Positions 42,946 to 52,431 of a DNA stretch of 59,112 nt are shown piece by piece. The position numbers and the translations under genes are program-made. This stretch comes from Gammaproteobacteria bacterium (GTDB lineage Bacteria; Pseudomonadota; Gammaproteobacteria; Steroidobacterales; Woeseiaceae), in NCBI GenBank assembly GCA_030429005.1, contig JAUIDP010000012.1, forward strand, positions 1 through 59,112. The letters are read 5' to 3'. Positions within the stretch are counted from its first letter, which is position 1, and each line of letters begins with the position of its first letter. The notes beneath the pieces were generated by a model. It made no database searches and had not been told where the DNA came from. It saw nothing but the letters and a program-made list of their open reading frames with translations.

Positions 42946-45900
42946 GTGGCCCAGTTCTTCATCGGCAGGCCGATATTCGCATGGGTAATCGCGATCATCA
43001 TCATGATCGCGGGTGCGCTTTCGATCACCCAGTTGCCGGTTGCGATGTATCCGGACATCGCTCCACCGTCGGTGACCGTCAATGCCAACTACCCGGGGGC
43101 ATCGGCAAAGTCCGTCGAGGACTCCGTTACGCAGGTCATCGAACAGAACATGAAAGGACTCGACGGCTTGCTGTACATGTCGTCGACCAGTTCGTCGAAC
43201 GGGCGGGCGTCGATTGTCCTGACGTTCGAAAATGGCACAAACCCGGACATCGCGCAGGTCCAGGTGCAGAACAAGTTACAACTGGCGATGCCGCTATTGC
43301 CGCAGGAAGTTCAGCGGCAGGGCGTCAACGTTGGCAAGGCACGGACAGGCACTCTTATGCTGTTGGGTTTCGTTTCGGAAGACCCCAACGTCAGCCGCAA
43401 CGATATCGCCGACTATGTCATGGCCAATCTGCTGGATCCGATCAGCCGGGTACCCGGAGTTGGTGATATCCAGGTCTTCGGTTCGCAGTATGCGATGCGT
43501 ATCTGGCTCGACCCGAACAAGCTGGATGTCTACAGGCTGACGCCTGCCGAGGTTACGGCAGCCATCCGGGCACAAAACCAGCAGATCGCCGTTGGTGAAC
43601 TCGGCGGCGCGCCTGCTGTATCAGGCCAGGAACTGAACGCCACGATTACCGCGCGCGGCAGGATGGAGGATGTCAGCGAATTTGAAGACGTCGTCGTTCG
43701 ATCCAACCCGGATGGTTCGATACTCCGCTTGGCCGATATTGCACGGGTAGAGCTGGGTTCTGCTTCCTACGGCATGGAGTCGCGATTCAATCGCCAGCCC
43801 GCAACCGGCATGGCCATTGCGCTGGCAACCGGCGCCAATGCGCTCGAGACGGCGGCGGCGGTGGAGGAACGTATCGCCGAGCTCGAGGAATTCTTTCCGT
43901 CCCACCTTAGCGCCGTCATTCCGTTTGAAACTGCGCCCTTTGTCCGGATCGCGATCGAAAATGTAGTCCAGATTCTCCTCGAAGCCGTCGTGCTGGTGTT
44001 CTGTGTCATGTTCCTGTTCCTGCAGAACCTGCGTGCAACGCTGATCCCGACAATCGCCGTACCGGTCGTCTTGTTGGGTACCTTCGGTATCCTTGCCGCC
44101 CTTGGTTTTTCGGTCAATATGCTGACAATGTTTGCGATGGTGCTTGCAATCGGACTGCTGGTTGACGACGCCATTGTTGTCGTCGAAAACGTCGAACGGG
44201 TAATGAGCGAGGAGGGCTTGTCGCCGGAGGAGGCGACCCGAAAATCGATGCGTCAGATCACCGGCGCGCTGGTCGCCGTCGGCCTGGTGCTTGCGGCTGT
44301 ATTCGTGCCCATGGCCTTCCTGGGCGGCGCAACCGGGGTCATCTACCGGCAGTTTTCAGCAACGATCGTCTCCGCGATGGCATTGTCGGTGCTGATCGCA
44401 ATTGTGTTAACGCCCGCGCTGTGCGCGACGATGCTGAAGCCGGTGAAAAAGGGCGAACTGCACGGACAAAAAGGTTTCTTCGGCTGGTTCAATCGCAAAT
44501 TCGATCGTAATGCAAAGCGTTACCGGGATGCGGTGCGCGGGATGATTGCACGCGGCGGACGATACGTCGCGGTGTTTGTCCTGCTGGTCGGGCTGATGCT
44601 GGTCGTACTGCTGAACCGGCCGACGTCATTCGTGCCGCAGGAAGACCAGGGAACATTGATGGTCATGGCACAGGCGCCTGCGGGTGCGACGATGGAACGG
44701 ACGATGGATACTTTGCAGCGAATCGAAGACCACTTTCTCGACGAGGAGAAAGACACGGTCGAATCGATGTTCGGCGTCGTGGGTTTCAGTTTTGCCGGTT
44801 CGGGACAAAACGCGGCTTTTGCATTCATCAAGCTCAAGGACTGGGATGATCGCGCCGACAAAGATCAGTCAGCGGCAGCCATCGCTGGCAGGGCGAACGC
44901 CGCTTTTGCCGGCATCAAGGATGCCATGACCTTTGCGATGGTGCCGCCAGCGATCCAGGACCTGGGGCGCTCGGCCGGGTTTAACTTCTATCTGCAGGAC
45001 AACGGCAACCGGGGGCATGACGCGCTGGTTGCCGCAACTGACCAGTTGTTGCAGGAAGCGGCGCGGAGCCCGTTGTTGGTCAACACGCGGCACAACGGTC
45101 GTTCGGACTCGCCACAGTTTCATCTCGATATCGATTTCAAAAAAGCCGGTGCTCTCGGAATTGACGTAGCGGATATCAGCGCCACGATCCAGGCTGCCTG
45201 GGGCGGGCAGTACATCGATGACTTCATCGACCGCGGCCGAGTCAAGCGAGTCTACGTCCAGGCAGATGCGCCATTTCGCATGACACCTGAGGATTTCAGG
45301 CTCTGGTCCGTCAAGAACCAGGACGGGCAGATGGTGCCATTGTCATCATTTGTCACCTCGTACTGGGAGTATGGTTCTCCGCAACTGGCACGCTATAACG
45401 GTGTGTCCGCGACCGAGATCCAGGGCGAACCGGCGCCCGGCGTGAGTTCCGGGGATGCAATGGCCGAAATCGAGTCGATCGTAGCCGGCCTGCCCGCCGG
45501 GTTCGGTATCGAATGGACGGGCTTGTCTTACCAGGAGCGGCAGGCCGGGGCGCAAACGCCGCTTTTGTATGCGCTGTCGATCCTGATTGTTTTCCTGTGC
45601 CTCGCTGCACTGTACGAGAGCTGGTCGATTCCGACCTCGGCACTGATCGTCGCGCCGCTCGGCATCCTTGGCATCGCGCTGGCCGCGATGTTCCGGGACC
45701 TGGATCGGGATATCTATTTCCAGGTGGCAATGCTGGCAACCATCGGGCTGTCGACCAAGAATGCGATTCTGATTATCGCTTTCGCGAAGCAGAACTTCGA
45801 TGACGGCGTGGAACTCGTCGAGGCGACGCTTGACGCCGTGCGCGACCGGCTGCGGCCGATCATCATGACGTCGCTGGCATTCGGCATGGGCGTGTTGCCA

Positions 45901-46113
45901 CTCGCGCTGGCGAGCGGCGCCGGTTCCGGCGCCCAGGCGGCTATCGGTACCGGCGTACTCGGCGGCATGCTGGCAGGGGCGTTCCTGGGCATATTCTTTG
46001 TGCCGATGTTTTTCGTACTGATTCAAAAGTTGTTTGGTAAATCGAAAGCACAGGTCGCGAGCGCCGGAAAGGACATCGACGGCCACGAACAAACTGCAAC
46101 GGTTTCAACGTAG
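42946..46113 (+). CDS. RND multidrug efflux pump (AcrB/HAE1 family)
   Basis: A 1055-residue inner-membrane proton antiporter, of normal length for the HAE1 group. N-terminus [17 protein letters not shown] and [18 protein letters not shown] are diagnostic. The proton-relay Asp pair is in [18 protein letters not shown], and the matching Lys in [15 protein letters not shown]. Two large periplasmic loops separate TM1-2 and TM7-8. Substrates probably include hydrophobic drugs, dyes or bile-like compounds. GTG start with GAGGTAG upstream. No outer-membrane channel gene is present, so the pump presumably uses a TolC encoded elsewhere. Confidence 0.95.
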   Translation: MAQFFIGRPIFAWVIAIIIMIAGALSITQLPVAMYPDIAPPSVTVNANYPGASAKSVEDSVTQVIEQNMKGLDGLLYMSSTSSSNGRASIVLTFENGTNPDIAQVQVQNKLQLAMPLLPQEVQRQGVNVGKARTGTLMLLGFVSEDPNVSRNDIADYVMANLLDPISRVPGVGDIQVFGSQYAMRIWLDPNKLDVYRLTPAEVTAAIRAQNQQIAVGELGGAPAVSGQELNATITARGRMEDVSEFEDVVVRSNPDGSILRLADIARVELGSASYGMESRFNRQPATGMAIALATGANALETAAAVEERIAELEEFFPSHLSAVIPFETAPFVRIAIENVVQILLEAVVLVFCVMFLFLQNLRATLIPTIAVPVVLLGTFGILAALGFSVNMLTMFAMVLAIGLLVDDAIVVVENVERVMSEEGLSPEEATRKSMRQITGALVAVGLVLAAVFVPMAFLGGATGVIYRQFSATIVSAMALSVLIAIVLTPALCATMLKPVKKGELHGQKGFFGWFNRKFDRNAKRYRDAVRGMIARGGRYVAVFVLLVGLMLVVLLNRPTSFVPQEDQGTLMVMAQAPAGATMERTMDTLQRIEDHFLDEEKDTVESMFGVVGFSFAGSGQNAAFAFIKLKDWDDRADKDQSAAAIAGRANAAFAGIKDAMTFAMVPPAIQDLGRSAGFNFYLQDNGNRGHDALVAATDQLLQEAARSPLLVNTRHNGRSDSPQFHLDIDFKKAGALGIDVADISATIQAAWGGQYIDDFIDRGRVKRVYVQADAPFRMTPEDFRLWSVKNQDGQMVPLSSFVTSYWEYGSPQLARYNGVSATEIQGEPAPGVSSGDAMAEIESIVAGLPAGFGIEWTGLSYQERQAGAQTPLLYALSILIVFLCLAALYESWSIPTSALIVAPLGILGIALAAMFRDLDRDIYFQVAMLATIGLSTKNAILIIAFAKQNFDDGVELVEATLDAVRDRLRPIIMTSLAFGMGVLPLALASGAGSGAQAAIGTGVLGGMLAGAFLGIFFVPMFFVLIQKLFGKSKAQVASAGKDIDGHEQTATVST

Positions 46114-46131
46114 CAACGAAGGTGGGGGAAG

Positions 46132-46758
46132 ATGAGTGAGGCAGCGAAGAAAAAGCCGACGAACGTCGAGCTACGCCGGCATGCGCAGCGCGAACGAATT
46201 CTCGATGCGGCGCGAAAAGAGTTCATCCGCAGCGGTTTTCACGCGGCAGGGATGGCCACGATAGCCAAGACCGCCGGAATGAGTCCCGGGCTGATCTACC
46301 GCTATTTCGAGAACAAGAACGCGATTATCCTCGCGATCATCGAAAGCCAGCTCGAGATTGCGCGCGAACGCATTCGTGGATTTCGCAATACGGCAGACCT
46401 GTGCGCTGGCATGATCAGCTACTTCGACGAGGATGGGCCGGAACGGGACCGGTCCATGAATGAAGCCCTGTTCCTGGAAATGTCCGCCGAGGCGACGCGC
46501 GATCCCGAGATCGCACAGGCCATGGGTGAATTCGATCGCAATGTTCGCTGCGAACTGGCGGCCTGGCTCGATCGGAATAAGGAGCAGGCCGGCTTCGCTG
46601 TTGAAAAGGGTTGGGTCTGCGAGCGTGCACTCGCGTTGCTGCTGGTGTACGCCGGCGTCACGGTGCGTATGGCGATCGAGCCCGACGTTGATCGCAAACT
46701 ACTTGCCGAATCGCTGTCGGTGCTCCTGGGCACGATTGATCACCCGGGAGGCAAATAG
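46132..46758 (+). CDS. TetR-family repressor of the RND operon
   Basis: A 208-residue regulator with an N-terminal TetR helix-turn-helix (RILDAARKEFIRSGFHAAGM, then MSPGLIYRYFENKNAIILAIIE) and a helical ligand domain. It is the last gene of the efflux operon, 18 bases after the pump gene, with GGGGGAAG before the ATG. It most likely binds the 26-bp palindrome upstream of the adaptor gene and so controls its own expression with the pump. Confidence 0.9.
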   Translation: MSEAAKKKPTNVELRRHAQRERILDAARKEFIRSGFHAAGMATIAKTAGMSPGLIYRYFENKNAIILAIIESQLEIARERIRGFRNTADLCAGMISYFDEDGPERDRSMNEALFLEMSAEATRDPEIAQAMGEFDRNVRCELAAWLDRNKEQAGFAVEKGWVCERALALLLVYAGVTVRMAIEPDVDRKLLAESLSVLLGTIDHPGGK

Positions 46759-46796
46759 CCCGGCAACAATGCGAACGCGCCCTCGGACGGTCCCGT

Positions 46797-47285
46797 TCAT
46801 TCAGCGCCACGGAGCTTGTTGAGAAGTCTGCAAAGCTCCCGCTCTTCGCTTGATGTCAGCTCCTTTGCGACGAAGTCACCGATTGTGTTGCCGTGTCGGG
46901 TCAGGTCACTGGCCAGCTGGTTGCCACTCTTGGTCAGGCTGATCTGGCGCGAACGCTTGTCATCCTTGTTGACCACGGAAATCAGGATACCGCGCTCAAC
47001 AAGCCGTTTGACCAGGCCGTTCAGGGTTGGCAGGTCTACAGACGTGAAGGTCGACAGCTCGCTGAAGGAAATTCCGGGAAATCGATATACCGTCGTGATG
47101 ACTGCAAACTGGGTTGTGGTCACGTTGTTGATCAACATGACGTTCTTCATATACGAGTTGAAGCGGCTGACGGCGTACTGGTTTGTCGCCCGAAGCAGGT
47201 AACCGATGTTTTGTTGCAGGTCGTATTGAACGTCACCCGCCACCGGGTCCGATTCCCCGTCGTCAGTCATTGTGATCTTGTCCAT
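46797..47285 (-). CDS. MarR-family transcriptional regulator
   Basis: A 162-residue winged-helix regulator (TTTQFAVITTVYRFPGISFSELSTFTSVDLPTLNGLVKRLVERGILISV, then DKRSRQISLTKSGNQLA). The ATG at 47285, six bases after AAAGGTG, is preferred to a GTG nine bases upstream. It is divergent from the hydrolase-SDR-ABC importer cluster, with two candidate binding sites between them. MarR proteins often sense small aromatic or phenolic ligands, which hints at the substrate class of the neighbouring cluster; this is inference. Confidence 0.88.
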   Translation of the reverse strand: MDKITMTDDGESDPVAGDVQYDLQQNIGYLLRATNQYAVSRFNSYMKNVMLINNVTTTQFAVITTVYRFPGISFSELSTFTSVDLPTLNGLVKRLVERGILISVVNKDDKRSRQISLTKSGNQLASDLTRHGNTIGDFVAKELTSSEERELCRLLNKLRGAE

Positions 47286-47355
47286 GGCGTTCACCTTTCA
47301 AAAACCGAACAGCAATCCAAAACCATCTCGTCGATATGCAGCTGCACGCTACTTA

Positions 47356-47438
47356 GTGTACGAAACAATAACAAGGGCCGAACGCGTTTCACGCTGGTTG
47401 ACTTAACCACCGCATTGGGTTTTTATGTCGTATACGAA
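47356..47438. promoter_or_regulatory. Promoter and candidate MarR sites upstream of the importer cluster
   Basis: TTGACT (47398-47403) and TTTTAT (47421-47426) have 17-bp spacing and point to the hydrolase gene. GTGTACGAA (47356-47364) and GTATACGAA (47430-47438) are near-identical direct copies on either side of the promoter. The second lies just after the -10 box and forms the palindrome TCGTATACGA (47428-47437). Good candidates for binding by the divergent MarR protein. Confidence 0.55.
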
Positions 47439-47459
47439 GTAAATTCATTGAGAATTTCT

Positions 47460-48101
47460 ATGGATGCCTTCTCGGCCACCCAGAGTGCGCAGCAAAAAAT
47501 CTCGCTAAGACCTGACACCACGGCGGTGCTGATCGTGGACATGCTGCACGACTTTTGCGATCCGGCGGGCGCCATGCCGTTGCCGGGAGCTGAACGGCTC
47601 TACCCTGTCCAGAACGACCTGGTCCGGAGTGCCCGGCAGGCAGGCATGATGGTTGGTTGGGTCGTCGATGCGCATCGGCCGGGCCTCCGGCATGATCGCG
47701 AGTTTGCGAAGCGCGCGCCGCACTGCCTGGAAGACACCGGTGGCGTGGATGTAATGCCGCAGCTGGACAAGCAGAACGACGATTTCGTGTTCGTCAAACG
47801 GCGCTACAGCGCATTTTTCGGCACCGATCTCGACCTGACCCTGCGCGACAACCTGATTGATACTCTGGTCGTGTTTGGTGTTGTAACCAATATTTGCGTG
47901 CGCTCAACAGTTCACGATGCGTTTTTCAATGGCTACCAGGTGGTGGTGCCGCGCGATGCCTGTGCAGCAACCGGTCCACGCGAGCAGGATTCGACGCTCT
48001 ATGATATTGCAACGCACTTCGGTGTCGTCGCCGATTCGCAAGACGTACTTGACCATATTGCCGGCAAAGGCCCGCTGAAAACCTGGGAGCCTGAAGAATG
48101 A
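47460..48101 (+). CDS. Isochorismatase-like cysteine hydrolase
   Basis: A 213-residue cytosolic hydrolase. The catalytic triad of the family is visible: Asp27 (LIVDMLHDF), Lys113 (FVKRRYSAF) and Cys146 (VTNICVRSTVHDA). Members cleave amides or enol ethers: nicotinamidase, biuret or N-carbamoyl-amine hydrolases and isochorismatase. No chorismate or siderophore genes are near, and a urea/amide-type importer follows, so an amidase is more likely. ATG 47460 is chosen because it follows the promoter and the longer open frame crosses the divergent marR gene. It overlaps the next gene (ATGA). Confidence 0.85.
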   Translation: MDAFSATQSAQQKISLRPDTTAVLIVDMLHDFCDPAGAMPLPGAERLYPVQNDLVRSARQAGMMVGWVVDAHRPGLRHDREFAKRAPHCLEDTGGVDVMPQLDKQNDDFVFVKRRYSAFFGTDLDLTLRDNLIDTLVVFGVVTNICVRSTVHDAFFNGYQVVVPRDACAATGPREQDSTLYDIATHFGVVADSQDVLDHIAGKGPLKTWEPEE

Positions 48102-48865
48102 GACTTGCAAACCGTGCTGCTGTCCTGACAGGCGCTTCGAACGGGATCGGGGCCGCCACTGCCCGCCGCTTTGCAGAAGAGGGAGCCAGTGTCATTGTTG
48201 CCGACAAGGACGAAGCGGCAGGCAGCGCGCTTGTGTCCGAAATCCTCGAATCCGGCGGCAAAGCGGAGTTTGCCCGTTGCGATGTGTCCGAGCGCGCGGA
48301 CCTGGAGGCAGCACTTGATCTTTGCAGCAGCCGTTTCGGACGACTGGATATCCTGTTCAACAACGCCGCGATACAGGACACGCGCGGCATCCTGGATGCC
48401 ACGGACGAGGATTTCGACTTGCTTGTCCGCGTCAACCTGCGCTCGGTGTTCATCGGCACTCGCGAGGCGGCGCGCCGGATGATAGACCACGGCAACGGCG
48501 GCTCGATCGTCAATACGTCGTCGACTTTCGCTATCGTTGGCTCTCCGGGGTACGCTGCCTACCACGCGACCAAGGGAGGTGTATCCTCTCTTACCCGCGC
48601 TGCCGCGATTGGCCTGATGCAGCACGGTATCCGCGTGAATGCGATCTGTCCCGGTACGATCGATACGCCGGGACTGCGATTGGGCGCCGCCAATACCGCT
48701 GCCGATCCTGAAGCCGAAATGCGCAGTTACCTGGCGTTGCAGCCGATGAAACGCTTCGGTGCACCGGAGGAAATCGCCAACACGGTGCTGTTCCTGGCCA
48801 GTGACGAGGCCAGTTTCGTGACCGGAGAAAACCTCGTCGCGGACGGAGGCTACACGGTGGTCTAG
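48098..48865 (+). CDS. SDR-family oxidoreductase
   Basis: A 255-residue NAD(P)-dependent short-chain dehydrogenase with TGASNGIG, DKDEAA (an Asp after beta-2, favouring NAD), NNAA, a catalytic Ser in NTSSTFA, Tyr-Lys in YHATK and CPGTIDTP. Substrate unknown. It starts within the last codon of the hydrolase gene, and an importer's binding-protein gene follows 42 bases later, so it probably oxidises the imported compound or its hydrolysis product. Confidence 0.88.
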   Translation: MRLANRAAVLTGASNGIGAATARRFAEEGASVIVADKDEAAGSALVSEILESGGKAEFARCDVSERADLEAALDLCSSRFGRLDILFNNAAIQDTRGILDATDEDFDLLVRVNLRSVFIGTREAARRMIDHGNGGSIVNTSSTFAIVGSPGYAAYHATKGGVSSLTRAAAIGLMQHGIRVNAICPGTIDTPGLRLGAANTAADPEAEMRSYLALQPMKRFGAPEEIANTVLFLASDEASFVTGENLVADGGYTVV

Positions 48866-48907
48866 CGGACGAGTCGTCGCAGGCCGTTCAATTGTCGAGA
48901 AAGTGAT

Positions 48908-50092
48908 ATGGATACGACCCGAAAACCGACAGGAATGATGAACCGCAGGGAGGTGTTGCGCGGTGGCGCGGCGGTTGTCAGTTCGCTGGCGCTGGGTGCC
49001 CCGGCATTTGCACAGGGAAAAACGGTCAAACTGGGCGTGCTGATGCCGTTTTCGGGCGGGCTCGAATTATTCGGCGCCCAGGCAATGCAGGGCATCGAGA
49101 TGCTGGTGGACGAAGTCAACGGTGCCGGTGGCGTACTCGGTCGCCAGGTCGAAATCATCAAGGCCGACAATCGTACCGACCCCAAGACGTCGGTGGAGCG
49201 AGTACAACAGTTGATCCGCCGCGACCGCGTCGATGCGGTGATAGGACCCATTACAAGTGCGGCGCGCGACGCAATCAGGTCTTCGATTGAGCGCGGCCGC
49301 AAACCGCTGTTGTATGCCACCGACTACGAGGGCGGCGTCTGCAGCGATTACATCGCTTGTTATAGTGCCCTTCCTGCACACTATGTGGATCCGCTGATTC
49401 CCTACCTGATGGAGACCGTTGGCAGGAATGTCTACCTGTTCGGCGCAGACTATGTCTGGCCGCAAAAGATGAATGTAGCGATTCGTGCATCCGTGGCAGC
49501 TGCGGGTGGTAACGTGGTGGGCGAAGAGTACACACCGTTCGGGGTAAAAGACTTTGCCACAACGATCCGCAAGATCGAAGAGTCGGGTGCCGATGCGGTC
49601 ATTCTGACCCTCCCGGGAGCAGATGGTGTGACCTTTGTTAAACAGTTCACGGCAGCGGGCATGAAAGACAAGGCGCGGATTGCGTACCTTGGGTTCAATG
49701 AAAACTATCTGCCCGGGCTGAGCGCGGCCGAGTCCGAAGGCATCATCGGCTGTGCGGATTTCATCCAGACGCTTGACCGACCCGAGTCCCGGGACTTCGT
49801 TGCCCGGCAAAAGGCACGCTATGGCGACGACGTGGTGGTCAGTTATTACGTGTCAGCGCATTACGGCATTACCCGATTCTTCCTCGACGCAATGCAGCGG
49901 GTGGATTCAGACGATACTGAAAAGATCATGGCGGCGCTGCCTGGCAGCATGACTGTCGCCAATGGCGAAGTGACGATGCGCGCCGAAGACAGGCATGTGG
50001 ACCTCAACATGTTGTTGTTCGAAGTTCGCGACCAACAACTGGAGATGCTGAAGTACATCGGCAAAATTGTCGCCCCCAGTCAGTGTGCCTGA
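48908..50092 (+). CDS. Urea/amide-type ABC importer substrate-binding protein
   Basis: A 394-residue periplasmic binding protein with a twin-arginine-like signal (MNRREVLRGGAAVV, Arg13-Arg14) cleaved near APAFAQ. It has the type I fold typical of branched-chain amino acid, urea and amide receptors (KLGVLMPFSGGLELFGAQAMQG, VDAVIGPITSAARDA, LYATDYEGG). The LYATDYEGG segment resembles UrtA/FmdD-type proteins more than LivJ. The ligand is not certain. First gene of the importer. Confidence 0.85.
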   Translation: MDTTRKPTGMMNRREVLRGGAAVVSSLALGAPAFAQGKTVKLGVLMPFSGGLELFGAQAMQGIEMLVDEVNGAGGVLGRQVEIIKADNRTDPKTSVERVQQLIRRDRVDAVIGPITSAARDAIRSSIERGRKPLLYATDYEGGVCSDYIACYSALPAHYVDPLIPYLMETVGRNVYLFGADYVWPQKMNVAIRASVAAAGGNVVGEEYTPFGVKDFATTIRKIEESGADAVILTLPGADGVTFVKQFTAAGMKDKARIAYLGFNENYLPGLSAAESEGIIGCADFIQTLDRPESRDFVARQKARYGDDVVVSYYVSAHYGITRFFLDAMQRVDSDDTEKIMAALPGSMTVANGEVTMRAEDRHVDLNMLLFEVRDQQLEMLKYIGKIVAPSQCA

Positions 50093-50106
50093 GACCGGGT
50101 GACTGA

Positions 50107-50865
50107 ATGACCACGGGTGCCGCCCCTTTCCTGACGGTACGCGAAATCACGATGGATTTTGGCGGCATCCGGGCACTGGACGGTATGGGCCTCGAACTGT
50201 CGCAGGGCGAAGTGAAGTGCATCATCGGGCCGAACGGCTGCGGCAAGAGCACGCTTTTCAATGTGATATCCGGGGACCTGTATCCCACATCGGGCCAGGT
50301 CCTGTTCAACGGTGACGCCATTACCGGCCTTTCACCGCAGAAGATCTGCCGCAACGGCATCGCACGCAAATTCCAGATTCCGTCAGTTTTTGACGACCTG
50401 ACCGTTGCCGAAAATATTGAGATCGCAATGACCTCTGCGGCGAAACACTATGCGCCGTTCAGCCTGATGCGTGGCGGACCGGACCGGTCTCGTTATGGAC
50501 CGGTCCTGGCTGAAACCAGGTTACTGGAATTCGGGGACAAACCGGCGGCCGAGTTGCCGCATGGAATCCGCCAGCAGCTCGAAATTGCTTTGTTGGTGGT
50601 GACAGATGCGCAGCTCCTGCTGCTGGACGAGCCGACGGCCGGCATGACCGAGGACGAAACTGATGCCATCGTGCACATGATCCAGGATGTGCGCGACCGA
50701 CTGGGCGTGGCAGTTCTGGTCATCGAACACGACATGGGTTTTGTGCGTAAGCTGGGCAGCCCGCTTATCGTAATGATGGAAGGAGCAGTGCTGCGCGAAG
50801 GGGATTACGCCGCCATTAGCGAAGATGCGAGAATTCGCCAGGCCTACCTGGGGGAAATCGACTGA
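50107..50865 (+). CDS. ABC importer ATPase (LivG/UrtD type)
   Basis: A 252-residue ATP-binding subunit. Walker A is GPNGCGKST, Walker B LLLLDEPTAGM and the switch His lies in VIEHDMGFV. The signature motif is degenerate, reading LPHGIRQQLEI in place of LSGGQ, as is common in this subfamily. Its stop overlaps the next gene's ATG (TGATG). Confidence 0.9.
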   Translation: MTTGAAPFLTVREITMDFGGIRALDGMGLELSQGEVKCIIGPNGCGKSTLFNVISGDLYPTSGQVLFNGDAITGLSPQKICRNGIARKFQIPSVFDDLTVAENIEIAMTSAAKHYAPFSLMRGGPDRSRYGPVLAETRLLEFGDKPAAELPHGIRQQLEIALLVVTDAQLLLLDEPTAGMTEDETDAIVHMIQDVRDRLGVAVLVIEHDMGFVRKLGSPLIVMMEGAVLREGDYAAISEDARIRQAYLGEID

Positions 50866-51569
50866 TGCTGCAAGTACGTGACCTGCAGGCCGGATACATC
50901 CGTGGCGCACCGGTCCTGAGGGGACTGGACCTCGACCTGGTACGCGGTGACTGCATCGCGCTGATGGGGCGCAATGGCATGGGCAAGACCACCTTCGTCA
51001 AGGCGCTCATGGGCGTGTTGCCGCAGATTTCAGGTTCCATCAGGTTTCTGGACCAGGAAATCGCGGCCCTGCCGCCTTATCGGATCAGCAATGCCGGCAT
51101 CGCTTATGTGCCGCAGGGACGAGAGATCTTCCCCGATTTTACCGTCGAGCAAAACCTTGCAATGGGCCGGATCGGCAAACGCAAACAGCGAAATGAGCCT
51201 GTCGACTTTGTCTATGATTACTTTCCGGTTCTTGCCGAACGGCGCAAGCAACTGGGCGGAACCATGTCGGGCGGGCAGCAACAGCAACTGGCCATCGCCC
51301 GGGCCCTGGTCGGCCGACCGGACCTGCTGTTGCTGGATGAGCCGTCGGAAGGCATTCAGCCGTCGATAGTGCAGGAAATTGCTGCGATTCTGCGCCGCAT
51401 CGTGGAGCAGGAAAAAATGACCGTGCTGGTTGTGGAGCAGAACCTCGACCTGGTGCGGCGACTGGCTGACCACGTTCGCTTCATCGAAAACGGTCGCATT
51501 CAATCGGGCGTCGCAGTCGAAGAAATCAACAGGAATCCGGCCATGATCGGCCGTTACTTATCGGTGTAA
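50865..51569 (+). CDS. ABC importer ATPase (LivF/UrtE type)
   Basis: A 234-residue ATP-binding subunit. Walker A is GRNGMGKTT, the signature MSGGQQQQLAIARAL and Walker B LLLLDEPSEGI, with His replaced by Gln at the switch (VVEQNLDLV), normal for LivF-type proteins. The segment VPQGREIFPDFTVEQNL resembles UrtE. It pairs with the LivG-type ATPase and is followed four bases later by the first permease. Confidence 0.9.
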   Translation: MLQVRDLQAGYIRGAPVLRGLDLDLVRGDCIALMGRNGMGKTTFVKALMGVLPQISGSIRFLDQEIAALPPYRISNAGIAYVPQGREIFPDFTVEQNLAMGRIGKRKQRNEPVDFVYDYFPVLAERRKQLGGTMSGGQQQQLAIARALVGRPDLLLLDEPSEGIQPSIVQEIAAILRRIVEQEKMTVLVVEQNLDLVRRLADHVRFIENGRIQSGVAVEEINRNPAMIGRYLSV

Positions 51570-51573
51570 CACA

Positions 51574-52431
51574 ATGGAAATGACCGTCCTTATTGGCCTT
51601 GATGCTGCCAGCTACATCCTGACCCTTCTACTGGTCTGCATCGGGCTGGTCATCATTTTTGGCATGATGAACGTCGTCAACCTTGCTCATGGCGAATTCT
51701 TCCTGCTCGGCGCTTACACGGTAGTGCTGCTGCAACAGTATGCACTGCCGTTCGCCGTTATCCTGCTTATCGCGTTTGTTGTCGTCGCACTTGTCGGGCT
51801 GGTCATCGAAGAACTCGTCATCCGTCGCATCTACCATCGATTTCTGGACACGATCCTCGCGACATGGGGCATATCCCTGGCCCTCAAGCAGCTGGTGATC
51901 GTCCTGTTTGGGCCCGGGTCGCAGCAAGCCGTGGCGCCCTTTGCCGAACCCGTTGCGATGTTTGGTATCACCTATTCGTCGTACCGCCTGTTCGTCATGG
52001 GCATGGCTATCCTGATTACGGCGGCAACCTTTTTTATCCTGTTTCGCACCCGCGTGGGCCTGACTGCGCGTGGCGTCATCGCCAATCGCCAGATGGCCGC
52101 TTGCCTCGGGGTCAATACGCGCCGAGTGGATCGGTTGACGTTTGCTTTCGGTTCCGGACTTGCCGGGCTGGCTGGCGCGATTATGGCGCCGCTCATGAGC
52201 GTTGACCCGCAGATGGGCGTCGGCTTTCTGGTGCCGGCATTTCTGTCGGTCCTCGTCGGCGGCACAGCCAGCCCGCTGGGCGCGCTCTGGGGCGCTGGCA
52301 TCATCGGCGGGTCCAACAGTGTGGTGGCAGCGATATGGACGCCGGTGGTCGCGCAGATTGCCGTATTCAGTATCGCCATCGTGGTTATCCGGCTGTGGCC
52401 GGGCGGCGTAACCGGGAAAAGGAAGCGCTGA
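51574..52431 (+). CDS. ABC importer permease (LivH/UrtB type)
   Basis: A 285-residue inner-membrane permease with about eight transmembrane helices. It has the typical NLAHGEFFLLGAYTV near residue 35 and the cytoplasmic coupling loop RGVIANRQMAACLGVNTRRVDRLTFAFGSGLAGLAGAIMAP. It shares TGATG with the following permease. Confidence 0.9.
   Translation: MEMTVLIGLDAASYILTLLLVCIGLVIIFGMMNVVNLAHGEFFLLGAYTVVLLQQYALPFAVILLIAFVVVALVGLVIEELVIRRIYHRFLDTILATWGISLALKQLVIVLFGPGSQQAVAPFAEPVAMFGITYSSYRLFVMGMAILITAATFFILFRTRVGLTARGVIANRQMAACLGVNTRRVDRLTFAFGSGLAGLAGAIMAPLMSVDPQMGVGFLVPAFLSVLVGGTASPLGALWGAGIIGGSNSVVAAIWTPVVAQIAVFSIAIVVIRLWPGGVTGKRKR

Noticed and set aside
47460..48101. Naming the hydrolase as a true isochorismatase
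   Set aside because: No isochorismate synthase, siderophore or menaquinone genes are nearby, and the family is broad; the amide-importer context points elsewhere.
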